NCBI GenBank assembly: GCA_963920705.1
Contig: OY987230.1
Coordinates: 9,061,185 to 9,125,184, forward strand
From: Odiellus spinosus
Lineage: Eukaryota; Arthropoda; Arachnida; Opiliones; Phalangiidae
Direction of reading: 5' to 3'
Length of the DNA stretch: 64,000 nt
In this document: in pieces, positions 11,061-21,660 of the stretch
Numbering within the stretch: the first letter of the stretch is position 1
Layout: the number at the start of each line of letters is the position of its first letter
Translations under genes and position numbers: made by a program
The notes under the pieces: generated by a model
Told to the model about the DNA's origin: nothing
What the model saw: the letters and a program-made list of their open reading frames with translations, nothing else
Databases searched by the model: none

Positions 11061-11727
11061 CTAATCAACATCTTCGGACTGTACTGGTTACACTCTTTTA
11101 GTGTAAATTATGTAAAGCAAGTTATCCTGTTTCTGTTAATCAGTTTCTTGAAAATAATTATGATTGAATTACTCGAAATCCTTAAAATTCTGAGCTATGT
11201 AATATGATTTATTGTGGAAATTTGAGAGGCAAAAAGGGCTTATATGGATACTGATTAATTATTCGGCAAAATGGTTTCGATATTTTGATAGTTACTTAAC
11301 AGCGCCAATTAATTTAAAACTACATTTAAGTTTGATTCTTCACTTGGATGAAAACAGTTTTTACTTTCATTAGTGGCTATTTTTTGGAAAACTTAAATAT
11401 TTAACCCCTTATCTCCAACACTTTACGTTTCGGGACGCCAATTTTGAGTTTTTGTATCAAGGTTTTCTAGGAAATGCATGTCGAAAGTCAATCAACATGT
11501 TTCTATAGTCTAGTCATATTGAAGCCCCCGTGCAAATAGGTAAAGGTTTGGCGAAAACTTTTCCACAGATTCCACTCACGTAAACGCGGTAGAGTTTTAA
11601 CTTTCATTACTAACCCCAGTGCTTCGGGTATTTTAAGAGGTTAAGATTTGGTCTGTATTCCTTATTCGTAGGCGTTGAAAATTTCGATTGATTTGGAATA
11701 TGGACGCTGTATGCAGCTGGCTGGCAT

Positions 11728-12129
11728 TTGCGCTTTTCTTGTCCAAAAAAATACTCCCAGATAAATAAAATGAAACGGCGCCGAAGCTATTTTTGGAACT
11801 CAAAACTCCTCAGGGCTGACGGGTCACGGTGGGGGTTACGATATTGTACAGTCCCTCACAGACCCTATTTTTGGGAGATTTGGGGAAACATTTTCGTAAT
11901 AACAAGGGGGCAGTTAGACCCGGCGGGGGATTTTTCTGACCGGCCCCTCTCTAAGCATTCGTACGCCCAAAGACTTACTGACCTACAATATGGCAATATA
12001 GACTGGTCAGACTCATTATATGGGTCCAAAAACTATTCTTTACCCCCTTTTACGTCCTTTCGATACGGGAGATTCGGAGAAATAGGTTTTAAAACTCTTC
12101 CTCTTGAAATGAATTTTTTTTTGGTTTAG
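11728..12129 (+). other. Long open frame in GC-rich DNA, unproven
   Basis: 133 codons open in a region richer in G and C than its flanks. The peptide has many aromatic and basic residues but no recognisable domain and no clear splice sites. Simple chance in a local GC peak explains it well enough. A decayed element or gene fragment is the alternative. Confidence 0.12.
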
Positions 12130-12510
12130 ATATACCCTTTCTCCGTGGGTCGGGACCTTTCTTTTATTCTCTAACCTTTTGACCCCTACTGGGGTTATTT
12201 ATAGGCATCGCATATGGCTCGTCCTGACTCGCCCAGAAACCTTAACCTTGAACTTTTTTGTCCAGACGCTATCAATATAGCCTACCCTATCCGTTTCCTG
12301 CGCAATATGTGCATCCGAACATAGTACATTGTGAATTTTCTAGATTATTATAAGCGTGGTTGAAAGTCACCATTTTTACTGTAATTTAAGCTGTTTATTT
12401 TATAATTTTTATTGTGAAAATGAGAATCTGCGCCCCAAAATTGTGAATATGACAGTTATTAGGCTAGGACTATGAAACGCTATTAATAATGTACGTGCGT
12501 ACGTCCGTAA

Positions 12511-12682
12511 CTTTTTCCAGAATGTTCTAGAAGGTTCTAAAAATGTCTGGAGAGGTCTAGAAAATTCTGGGAAGCGCTTGAAAGTTCTAGAAAGGTCTAG
12601 AAAGTTTTGGAAAATTCCGAAAAATCGTAGAAGAGTCTAGAAAAATAGAAAATTCTGGAAAACTGTAGAAAATTCTAGATTT
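12511..12682. repeat. Degenerate array built of heat-shock-element-like pentamers
   Basis: The sequence repeats TTCTAGAA-type words. At 12515-12537 it reads TTCNNGAANNTTCNNGAANNTTC without error, that is five alternating pentamers, the exact pattern bound by heat-shock factor. Weaker versions (TCTAGAAA, TTCTGGAAA) continue to about 12682. It may be a functional regulatory cluster, or an old satellite of an 11-bp unit that happens to match. No exon is adjacent. Confidence 0.6.
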
Positions 12683-12800
12683 TACAATAGTTTTTGCTAG
12701 TTTATATATAGTTTTCGCAAGAATCAAGAACAAATTGAAACCCCTAAGCTAACAATTTACCCTGGAATCTCAGTTACGCGTCGCAATCCTCGCTCTTAAT

Positions 12801-13608
12801 AAAGGGAAAGGCAACCCAACTTTAAAAGTACTTCCATTGGAAAGAGCATGCTTAAAAACCTACAAATCAAAACACATTATAGTGATTTAAGTCTTGGTTA
12901 ATTTATAAATATCATTTTAAAACCGAAATTTACGTTCCTAGAAGAACGCCATATTTGCTTCCCGGCATTTCGAGTTTTAAAAATAAGGATCCGCTTCAAT
13001 GATTGTCCTTTAAGTCACCCAATAAAGATTCGCTAAACGAAGGCCATTCGAGTCGGCTGCAGTCGGATCGTCTGTTCGTAACTTCGTAAGAAGACCCGTA
13101 ATTTTGTGATTGTGATTTCTAACTTTCTACGAAAACATGCCTAATTGCGTAATTAATGAATGCAGTTTAGTTCTTACCTTCTAATTCTTCAAATCAACTT
13201 AAGACTCGGTTAATACCTAGTACTGACTACTACTAGCTCAGCTGGCCGACCGACCTTCGGGTTAGTGTTCGCGCGCGGGATCCTTCGGAAGTAGCCTATG
13301 TTTCGGCCCGGCATATCTTATTTGACTCTAAAGAAATTGAGCGCGCTTATACCCACATCTATTTTCAGCTAGAGTCAAGTGACTTTAGGTGAGAAATAAA
13401 CCAATCGGCGAAGCCGATCCTCAGCAGGCATCGAAAGGGTATGAAAAAACTAAAATGGCGTTCACTAGAGATCACTTTTTGCTTATAATAAACGTAAATA
13501 TCTTAATATCTACAAACTATTAAATTTTTTGCGATATGATATTAGTCGTTTTAATATACGCTCTATAATTTAAGACACACTTTTTTTTATCCCGGTCTGT
13601 ACCTTTAA
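12801..13608 (+). mobile_element. Element G, copy 1 (808 bp)
   Basis: Nearly identical to 37568-38375, with about seven or eight substitutions and no length change. The left end is AGGGAAAGGCAACCC after AA, and the right end is GGTCTGTACCT before TTAA. In copy 2 both sides show TTAA, so a TTAA-target superfamily (Kolobok or piggyBac type) is likely. At 13234-13245 it contains TAGCTCAGCTGG, a good match to a tRNA box A, followed by GTTCGCGCGCGGGATCC, a poor box B at short spacing. It has no long open frame. Fewer than 1% differences implies recent movement or duplication. Confidence 0.85.
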
Positions 13609-14098
13609 CCAACTTAAGACGAGACAAAAGTCTTGGAAGTCCTACAAGGAATTGGAACCCATTATAAAATCTTAATGATGTTTAGGGTGATTTATTTTTC
13701 CGCGTGGTTGATTCATTCGAGCTCTCTTTTTCTCTTCTCACCGTCTGTAGGTTATTTTTCCCGAATTAGAATAAGTTTGTCGAACCCGACTTTACTTCTT
13801 AAACAATTACCAAATTAATTGATTTACTTTCAAGAAAAAAAAAAACTTTCGAAATTTTGGGTCAACGCTTGATAGACAACGTATGTTCTTTATAAGGAGT
13901 TAACAGTCCTGTGTACGCAGGAATTAGGGACGTTTCGCTGCGTAACAGTTAGTTCCTTATTACGTAACACCCTGTAACTCAAATTGCTTCGTGCAAAAAC
14001 AAAGCGTGCAGGTACAATGTTTGGTAATTTTCTCTCCCCCAGCTATCAATTTGGCGGTTTTCCGTTCACATTAATGCATTATGAGCTATTTAACTTTA
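13609..14098. other. Non-coding stretch
   Basis: A 61-codon frame at 13633-13818 has no support. Nothing else was recognised. Confidence 0.35.
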
Positions 14099-14683
14099 GG
14101 CTACGGTGACACTAGCATTTCTTAATCGATTCGTAAAATTAAATTGAACCGATAATCAAATCGCCAGGAATCGTTTTATAAATCGATTTATTGTAGCTTC
14201 ATTTATCGGATGTTGAAACCAAGAATCCATTCAGGTTCCATAAGAATATGGGAGGACCGCGATTCAATAACCATCCTCCCAAACTTTGTAGCAAAAGTTC
14301 GTCTGCTTCGAATCGATTTTTCAAGTAAATCGCTCCTGACATCTATTATTAACCCGCGCCACTAACGACCTTGACATAATATTTTGGGCAATAAAAATGG
14401 AGCCGACCGAAAAAAGATCTAAGCGTACAAATGTTGCGAAAATTGCAGACGAACTTTTGTTACAAAGTTTGGGAGGATGGTACCAGAGGCTAAAGCTATG
14501 CTCCCAAATTCTTATGGAACCTGAATATATTCTTGTTGAAACTGAATCGGTATGAAACTGGTTCCTGAAGCAGTTTCGAGAAATCGAATCGATTCGAGAA
14601 AAGACGGTTTCCCGTTCACCCGACGGTAGCGAAACGTTTTAAAACGGTTTAAATCGGATCCTAGGCCTAGTATGAACGCGGCT
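14099..14683 (-). mobile_element. MITE family C, copy 3, interrupted by E
   Basis: Reverse-oriented C element. It starts GGCTACGGTGACACTAGC and ends CTAGTATGAACGCGGCT, with TTA on both sides (14096-14098 and 14684-14686), as in PIF/Harbinger insertions. A complete E element splits it at TTGAAAC. Without E and one repeat, C is about 262 bp. Confidence 0.85.
14220..14535 (-). mobile_element. MITE family E, copy 2, nested in C
   Basis: A 316-bp copy in opposite orientation to 2097-2413. Its inverted ends start CAAGAATCCATTCAGGTTCC. The flanking TTGAAAC at 14213-14219 and 14536-14542 is a perfect 7-bp repeat. Other C copies carry this heptamer only once at this point, which proves that it is a duplication made on insertion. 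Confidence 0.9.
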
Positions 14684-14690
14684 TTAGTCC

Positions 14691-15316
14691 CTCGTATCTG
14701 TGGTCTTATTGCTTAATAATTAAACGCGTATTGATTCGGATAATGAGGATAATGAAATGTTGCTTGTGAGTTATTAACCAGTTCCAAGTAGTACCACACG
14801 TTTAATAAAAAATCAAAGGCTCAAGTTTGCGCAACGATGTATATATAGATATATCCCTAATCTCTCGGCCCGGATTTATCTACGTTTGACACGGAATTAG
14901 ATAGGATTGCATCCTCGAACGGTAGATATACTAGTACTAGTTCATCCGTAATCTCTAACAACAATGGCGCGCGTCCAACCCGATCGTATGTAATTACGAG
15001 CCCCAAATACATCATTAATTTTCGACCATATCTTTCAGTCGACACGAAATCTTATTCCTAAAGTTTCTCGCGTTGCTAATCGCGGTTGTTTAATCGCCGT
15101 TTACTCAATCTGGTTGGGGTTAACCATCCAAGGAATCTGACGGAATCTTTCTAGTCAAAGTCTAGCACGGTTCTCTTTCGGTAGCGCGTAAACCGTAGCC
15201 AAATTTTTACTCCTGTCGCTAAAGAATGGAGTATTGATGATGCGGCATACCGAGATTTCAGACAAGGGAAAATGGACAGATAGACAAATGATGCTCGAAG
15301 ATATTTTTCTTCGGTT

Positions 15317-15351
<35 letters not shown>

Positions 15352-16214
15352 GCAAGGTTTGGTGAACAATCGTATACTTTTTGTTAAAAGCTAGTACTTG
15401 ACGTAATGCGTAGAAATTAAGGTGGATTGATACACAGTGTTTAATCTCGTAGAAAATAAAGTAGTTCGTGTTAACACTACCCTTTGATTGAAGAGTTTAT
15501 TTCAAGTTCATTTGGCAACGCTTGTAAAAGTAAACTCCAGAATTTCTATAAGTATATTTTTATATGGAGTAGCTTGAATCTCGCTGCCAATACAAGGAGA
15601 AATTAACTATAGTTCGATTCTGTTTAGAGAGTGATGTAACTCTGTTAGAGATCTTTACCGTTATTAGTTGTTATTTGTGCGTCTGTCTTCGCACGCGGTG
15701 CATTCCCAATTTGATTGTCTTCTTTAGCATATAGAGCGAAGTGAATGTTTTCCTTGTTGACATCTATTTTCTTTATACTCTCCCGCGCGGGCCTTAAGAC
15801 TGTTGTCTGCTCTTGGCTTTGGCTGAGCCCGAGTGCGATGACCCGCTACTTACGTTCGGCTTATCCCATCTACCAGCCTGCTCGTAAAACCGCTTTTTTT
15901 TGCATCATTTTCTTCTGTACCCAGAAAAGTTTCTATCTCTCCTCTCATCGTGGTGTCTTGCTTGCGCTAAACTTAGTTTCCTGAGAGACATTTCTTCGAC
16001 GCCTCGTTCGGTGTAAAATAGCCCGTTGTCGTTAAGAGTTCTTATTTTTAGACATACTTATTATTTAGACACAACCCCCTTGCGCGTTAGTTTGGAGTGT
16101 TTATTGTTATTTTGTTCAGCTTTAAGATGTTGTCGTCGTGAAGTATTTAATATGAGGTGATAAGACAAGTATCTAAAATTTGCTTGCTAAGTTCTTAAGT
16201 TTAGAAGTCATATT
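14691..16214. other. Non-coding stretch with a long poly-T
   Basis: A run of about 29 Ts at 15320-15348 is the main feature. Short open frames at 14857-15045 (-) and 15745-15984 (+) lack splice support. The second is hydrophobic and C/T-rich. Confidence 0.4.
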
Positions 16215-16216
16215 AG

Positions 16217-16465
16217 CAGCGTTGGAAACGATTTAAACCGTTTCGCTAGAGTCGTGTGAACAGCAAGCCGTCTTTTTCTTTAATCGATTTGATTCGATTT
16301 CTCGAAACTGCTTCGGGAACCAGTTTGATACCGATTCGGTTTCAACAACCGATAGCTGAAGCTACAATAAATCGATTTATAATGATAATGTGTTAACGAT
16401 ACCTGGAAATTGGAATTTCGGTTTTGATTTTACCGTTTTAAATCGATTAAGAAATGCTAGTGTGA
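16217..16465 (+). mobile_element. MITE family C, copy 4
   Basis: It runs from GCAGCGTTGGAAACGATTTAAACCG to AAATCGATTAAGAAATGCTAGTGTGACCGTAGC (quoted as two ends of a single element). The internal C blocks are all present in order. It is followed at once by a reversed C fragment (about 16478-16552). Confidence 0.8.
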
Positions 16466-16477
16466 CCGTAGCTCGAG

Positions 16478-16552
16478 TTAAAACTGGTTCCCGAAACAGT
16501 GTCTAGAAATTGATTCAAATTGATTCGAGAAAAGACGGTTTCCAGTTCACAC
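16478..16552 (-). mobile_element. MITE family C fragment
   Basis: A reversed piece containing AACTGGTTCCCGAAACAGTG and GAGAAAAGACGGTTTCC. It lies head-to-head with copy 4, so the locus is a broken inverted pair. Confidence 0.65.
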
Positions 16553-16559
16553 GAATCCG

Positions 16560-16689
16560 CATCTGAAGTTTTAAAATTATTTCAAGTTTAATATGAGTTT
16601 GCAATTTTTTTTATGTGTTGGATTAGGCCAATTTAAACGATGAGGAATCGATAAAAAAAAATCACTTATTTTTAGGTTGCATTCTCCCT
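16560..16689 (+). mobile_element. Element H, right-half fragment (copy 1)
   Basis: It contains GTTGGATTAGGCCAATTTAA, GAGGAATCGATAAAAAA and the right terminus GGTTGCATTCTCCCT followed by TTAA (16690-16693). The left half is missing. Confidence 0.7.
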
Positions 16690-16843
16690 TTAAGTGTAAA
16701 ATCAATCTGTAATTTGAAAATAAATGCAGTACAAATAGTGATACTTCACAAGGCGGGAGCTAACCATCTTGTTAAGATGTTAGAATAAACCTCATGGTAC
16801 CAAAAGTCTTTCGAAATTAAACGCCTATGAAAACACGCGGTTG

Positions 16844-16850
<7 letters not shown>

Positions 16851-16880
<30 letters not shown>
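16851..16880. repeat. Poly-T run
   Basis: An uninterrupted run of about 30 Ts; it could be the tail of a - strand retroposon, but no body was recognised. Confidence 0.6.
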
Positions 16881-16946
16881 CGGTTTTGAATCCCACAGAC
16901 GGTACTTTCTCGGTCTCTCCTGTCTTTGACTCCATAGTCAGTCTAT

Positions 16947-17404
16947 TTGACGCTCACTTTTCTGGCCTTATATACTAGCGAGGCCCGACTTTATAGGCTT
17001 AGCTTCATGTCTCTCTCTTTCTCCTCTTCTTCATCCTCACCCATCCTGTTCGTTTTGACGATTTTCAGTCGCCTCCTTATCAACGCCGTTGATGCGTGGG
17101 ACCTCAATTTTTACGCGTCTTCTCCGAGTCAAACCTTTTTCTTTTTCGTATTCCGAGAGAATCTCGATCTCTCCCTCGGAGAGGATTCTCACCACAAAAA
17201 TTGATGATTGAGTGAGTGTGTATGCGCGAGTGTATACGAGGTTTCTGTCGGAATGGGAGGAAGGTATATACATCAATGTTTTCCAGGGATTTGTGGTTTC
17301 CTTTAAGGCGGGAATGAAAACGAGGTGAGGCTCGATAAAAGGGGAGAGGTGCGATATTTTGAGTCTACAAAGTGTACCAATTCTCTTAGAAAAGCTAATT
17401 GGAT
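16947..17404. other. Moderately GC-rich stretch with open frames on both strands
   Basis: A + strand frame at 16947-17204 is serine- and phenylalanine-rich. A - strand frame of 133 codons spans 17037-17438; its second half is charged (EGEIEILSEYEKEK), and it contains a possible donor GTG|GTGAGAAT near 17193. Neither has a matched acceptor. Pyrimidine bias of the top strand explains much of this. Treat as unproven. Confidence 0.15.
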
Positions 17405-17905
17405 GTGGTTGCGAAATAATACTCCCATTTTCTGCCAAATTTTCCCGCCAAAATTTTGGTTCTTTTCCATTAAAAACTTTAGAATAACAATATGACCTTG
17501 ATCTGATTTATGTATTTCGAATGTTTACTAACTTGTAAGCGATTGCTACTGAACTTTATTGTATAAAATTAAATTTAATTTATACTGTTTAAATTTAATT
17601 AATGAACTGTTTTTGTCTGATAGAGCCTCTGCTGTTTGTGAATAAGCCCGTTGTTGCTTACGAACTTTTGGGTGTGGTTTCGAAATTAAGCTCTATTTTC
17701 TTCCAAAATTTTCCCGCCAAAATTTGGTTCTTTTCCATTAAAAATTAAAAACAATATGACCTTGATCTGAATTTTAAGTATTTCATGTTTACTAAGCGTC
17801 TCCTCCAGAACCTCATAATATTTTGTTCAATTTAAATTAAAACTGCTTTAATTTACCTTAGTTCCTATTTGTTTTTTCCCCCTCATCTGTTTGTGAATGA
17901 ACTCG
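17405..17905 (+). repeat. Diverged tandem duplication, about 265-bp unit
   Basis: Two units, about 17405-17668 and 17669-17905, share in order TTTTCCCGCCAAAA, TTTGGTTCTTTTCCATTAAA, AACAATATGACCTTGATCTG, ATGTTTACTAA and CTGTTTGTGAAT. No coding content. Confidence 0.75.
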
Positions 17906-18249
17906 GTGTTTAGATTATAAATTCACAAATTGACAGTTAAGTAATGTTCCTGTATGTTCTAGACTTAATTTGCATATTTATCTTCAACCTCAAGGCACCA
18001 AGTATTTAAATATATTCAAATTAAAACAAATAAACATTAGATTGGGTTGAATTTTACCTCGAATAAATACGCATAAATTAATGTTGTCATTCCTATCGGC
18101 AATTATTATAATTAGGCTATTTATTTTTCTAGACAAAAAAATGTGTGATGAAAACCCTGTAATTTAAGGTAGTCGTATAAGGTTAGCAATTAAAAATCTT
18201 AGGTACCGTATACCTTTACCTATACTTAAATCAAGTCAGTATAGGTAGA
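17906..18249. other. AT-rich non-coding stretch
   Basis: Nothing recognised. Confidence 0.35.
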
Positions 18250-18384
18250 CATCAAAGAGCCCTTACTGGGGGAGCGCTTGTAAGGGCAAATACTGTAACT
18301 CCCTCACTAAGGGGGATGACACCGAGGTGAGAGATAGAAGTATCTGACGTATCAATGTCTACCTTGCTGACTCCCTATTCCAGA
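18250..18384 (+). repeat. Dispersed repeat K, copy 1
   Basis: The inverted match is at 52787-52920. Shared blocks: GGGAGCG, TGTAACTCCCTCACTAAGGG, GATGACAC, GAGGTGAGAGATAGA and GACTCCCTATT. It includes a local hairpin of CCCTTACT and AGTAAGGG type. Element class unknown. Confidence 0.75.
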
Positions 18385-18911
18385 AGAAAAAAAAAATCAT
18401 TAGAAATTATAAATTCCGCGCTTGGCCTCACGCACTAAAGCGTGTTGATTCAAGCTAGGTCAATTCCAATAGAGAGAGAGAGTAACAGAAAATTCTGTTT
18501 AATATTCCGAATGGTTAGTTATAATGTTAAGGCTAAACATCCAACTATAGTCGCGATAGTCGATTTCACCTGAACTTGGCAGTCAACAAATCTAGCCCAT
18601 GGCTGCAAACCAAGTCTCTCGCTCGCTGTCAACTCTATAGGTACCAATAGAATTGGTTGTATACGTACGTAACGGTCTTGCCTCCCAATTCCTTTAGTAA
18701 TCACCGACTGCCGACTCTTATCTCGGTTAGCAAGCTCGGAGTATGTATTATACAGCAATAGCAAATTTAGGTGTCGCCTTCGCGCATGCTCGAAGGGTGG
18801 TTGGTTCTACGCCGAGTTCTACGCAATCTATTGTTATTAAGTGCCCAACGCGCGCTCTGTTTACGGCTTCGGAGTTTATTCAACCCCATTAGCCATATTC
18901 CAATCGACGAA
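18385..18911. other. Non-coding stretch, moderately GC-rich
   Basis: Includes an 81-codon - strand frame (18519-18764) without splice sites. A (GA)n run lies near 18472-18482. Confidence 0.35.
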
Positions 18912-18914
18912 GGT

Positions 18915-19076
18915 TTTAAAGGGATACTATACTCTGGTAATACCATTTTCAGACGAAGTGTAATTAGCCGGTTAAATCAGATTTAACAGAGGTTTAATCA
19001 CAATTAACTGAGGTTTATTGAACTGAGAAGGCTATGTAAATCTTGGTTAAATCTTATTAAACCATGGCTAATTACG
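18915..19076 (+). mobile_element. Palindromic element I, copy 1
   Basis: The arms are TAATTAGCCGGTTAAATCAG and the complement of ATTAAACCATGGCTAATTA, each continued by GATTTAAC(C/A)GAGGTTT-like sequence. Outside the left arm is TTAAAGGGATACTAT. Related copies are at 35132-35262 and 61675-61745. Confidence 0.7.
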
Positions 19077-19080
19077 CCAA

Positions 19081-19924
19081 GTTATTTTTAATCGATTTTA
19101 AAATGTTAAAACATCCCTTAAAACATTATCAAAACTAGCAACAAAGTCTTAGTAGTAATTGCTGACACCAATGAGAGTTTGTCTTTCAAATTGCATTGAG
19201 TGTACCAGAAGAGATGATTGTTACAAATAGCGCGCTATATAGAGTTGAATTGGTTCAAACACTATTTTTAAACTGGAATATCTTCATGACGGATTTAGGC
19301 TTAGCGAGTCTAGTTCACGACCTTGATAATTAACTGTAAATTACCATGAAACCTTTATGGTGAGTTTTGATACGTTTTTAAGCGTATTTAAACAGTCCAA
19401 ATCGTTTCAAATTTATACATTATGTTATAAGAGTCTAGTTATCCCTTTAAACGACCACTATACTGCCAAACTCCTCCTTGAAGCTTGCCTCCCACCTTCC
19501 CTTTTCCTTGTTTATATCAAGATATGTTGGCAACGACTACTTTTATCGCTATGAGGTTTAATATCGCGTATTCATTCGCCTCAAACTTAACTATTTTGAA
19601 AACTAATTTTGAACAGGATTGATGGTATATGCCACTTTGATTTTCAGAAGCACGGGGCGAAACTAAACACCCCTTTATATCTAAAAGTAAATGGGTCATA
19701 GAGATAAACGTATATCGTAGCTTCGTTCTCGCTGGCAAATCAAGGTTGAACTGAATGGAACTCCGAGATTAGTCGATTACGCTTTGAGTTGGCAGCGCGT
19801 GCGAAATCTAGGCTAAGTTACTCTTTAGCTCAATTTTTCTTTGGAAGCCTTGGAGGTAACTAGTTCTAGAACTATGTGTGAACTCTATTCGGAATCACTG
19901 GTGAAATAGGGGTTTTCTAAACAT
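19081..19924. other. Non-coding stretch
   Basis: Short frames at 19357-19554 (+) and 19517-19738 (-) are unsupported. The words ACTTTTATCGCTATGAG near 19540 and TTTTATCTTTACGAG near 39608 suggest a weak shared repeat. Confidence 0.35.
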
Positions 19925-20020
19925 CACATTAGTTATCGTTTATATAGGCTTAACCCACCATTAAATAAAAAATACAAACCAATATTAAACTAGAAAAAAA
20001 TTTAAAACTTAGCTGGAAAA
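19925..20020 (+). mobile_element. Element H, left arm (copy 2), bordering the 17-bp satellite
   Basis: It carries ATTAAACTAGAAAAAAATTT and then TTAGCTGGAAAATAGGCTTAGC, the subterminal order of H copies at 36160 and 63300. The H body is replaced here by the 17-bp array that follows directly. Confidence 0.7.
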
Positions 20021-20494
20021 TAGGCTTAGCTGGACGATAGGCTTAGTTGGACGATAGGCTTAGTTGGACGATAGGCTTAGTTGGACGATAGGCTTAGTTG
20101 GACGATAGGCTTAGTTGGACGATAGGCTTAGTTGGACGATAGGCTTAGTTGGACGATAGGCTTAGTTGGACGATAGGCTTAGTTGGACGATAGGCTTAGT
20201 TGGACGATAGGCTTAGTTGGACGATAGGCTTAGCTGGACGATAGGCTTAGCTGGACGATAGGCTTAGCTGGACGATAGGCTTAGCTGGACGATAGGCTTA
20301 GCTGGACGATAGGCTTAGCTGGACGATAGGCTTAGCTGGACGATAGGCTTAGCTGGACGATAGGCTTAGCTGGACGATAGGCTTAGCTGGACGATAGGCT
20401 TAGCTGGACGATAGGCTTAGCTGGACGATAGGCTTAGCTGGACGATAGGCTTAGCTGGACGATAGGCTTAGCTGGACGATAGGCTTAGCTGGAC
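20021..20494 (+). repeat. 17-bp satellite grown from element H
   Basis: About 28 copies of TAGGCTTAGCTGGACGA. Unit 1 has GCTGG, units 2-12 have GTTGG, and units 13-28 have GCTGG, so one C/T change is sorted into blocks. I saw almost no other variation. The unit equals the H arm (AATAGGCTTAGCTGGA) plus CG, which shows where the array came from. Confidence 0.95.
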
Positions 20495-20889
20495 AGCTAA
20501 ATATAAAACCATTTTCAATTTTCTTTCTTTTTTTTTAATTTTTTTTTTTTTTTTGTTTCTTAGCTCTTCCGCGATTCGTGAAGCGTTATGGTCTATGACT
20601 AGTCTAGGCAATATATATGATTCCAAGATTTTAAAACCGCCTTTCATAATGATTCTGTCTGGAAAATCATTAGGTTTTTTTTTTTTTTTTTTTCTTTCAA
20701 CCGTCTTAACGATGATGATGACTTCTCGCTGATAGCTCGATTTTTTTTTCGGTGGCTGGAAAATAATTTAGGTAGATTGCTCTAGGTTCTATTAAGATCA
20801 AATCCATAAAGGTGGATGCACACGTAGCAGCAGTAACGGGACGGAACATGGAGCAATAGCTACAGGATATCTAGATTATCATGTTTAAA
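20495..20889. other. Poly-T-rich non-coding stretch
   Basis: T runs at about 20526-20554 and 20675-20693; nothing else recognised. Confidence 0.4.
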
Positions 20890-21197
20890 TTAAACCAACG
20901 TCTCCTATATTTTATCAAAGTTTGAAGCAGGAGGGGACTTTAGCTTGAATAGGATTGTCATTTTTTTCTCGATAGATGGCGCGATAATTCAGCAATTTTT
21001 GCGGACGCTTCTCTCCCGTTACCGTGGCAACACGACGTCCGAGATGTTACTACGTCGGGTTGCCACGATAACGGGAGAGACGCATCTGCAAAATCTTTGG
21101 TTAATCGTGCCTCTATAGTGGAAAATTTCAACCTTTGTAGTTTTTTTTCACGTGCATTGGCTTTGATAAAATATAGGAGGCATTGATTAAACACGCA
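20890..21197. mobile_element. Foldback element N
   Basis: The outer arms (CTCCTATATTTTATCAAAG and its complement at about 21164-21182) and the inner arms (TTCTCTCCCGTTACCGTGGC and the complement near 21060-21083) make this about 300-bp stretch a near-complete hairpin. The inner arms contain GTTACCGTGGCAAC and GTTGCCACGATAAC, close to the RFX X-box. No target duplication was identified. Confidence 0.75.
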
Positions 21198-21399
21198 ACT
21201 CGCGCCAAACACGCGAATTTAATCTTTTGAAATTGAAAAAAATATACGAGGCTGTTTTTACATAGCGTGACGTAGGTTTTACTTATGATTTCAGTGAGCT
21301 CCCATATAATAACGAAGGTAATCGGCTAACCCAATCAAGAATAATCTTCTAATTATGTTAAAAATGATTCAAATTAGAAAATTTCTACATAATTCGATT

Positions 21400-21660
21400 A
21401 AACAGACCAATTGAAATGAATATAACAAAAGTGGAACAAAATTTAAAATGTCTTTGGTCCCCTTTTGTTCAATTTAAGTTATTTCATTTGGTCGAATTAT
21501 TTTGGGATTTTCCAAATTTGAACGAATTTTGACCAAAATTAGATTTTTCCTCGTGGAGAAGCTAATTTCTTTCGTTATTTTATGGGAGTATACATTGAAA
21601 TGAAAAGTAAAACCGACGTCACGGGTACGTTAAAACCGCTTCAGGAATTTTACCAATTTC
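21400..21660 (+). repeat. Dispersed repeat O, copy 2
   Basis: Related to 2950-3190. Shared blocks include TTTCTTTCGTTATTTTATGG and ATTGAAATGA(A/G)AAGTA. Ends unresolved. Confidence 0.45.

Noticed and set aside
11728-12129. 133-codon gene
   Set aside because: No domain, splice site or neighbour supports it; one or two frames of this length are expected in 64 kb with GC-richer patches. Kept only as a low-confidence note.
13234-13283. tRNA gene inside element G
   Set aside because: Box A is good but box B is poor and too close, and no cloverleaf with a paired acceptor stem could be drawn.
17037-17438. 133-codon minus-strand gene
   Set aside because: It reaches into a tandem duplication, and a top-strand pyrimidine bias keeps the frame open.
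20021-20494. CRISPR array
   Set aside because: The units are continuous with no spacers, and the genome is eukaryotic. The same holds for the arrays at 4.5, 32 and 55 kb.
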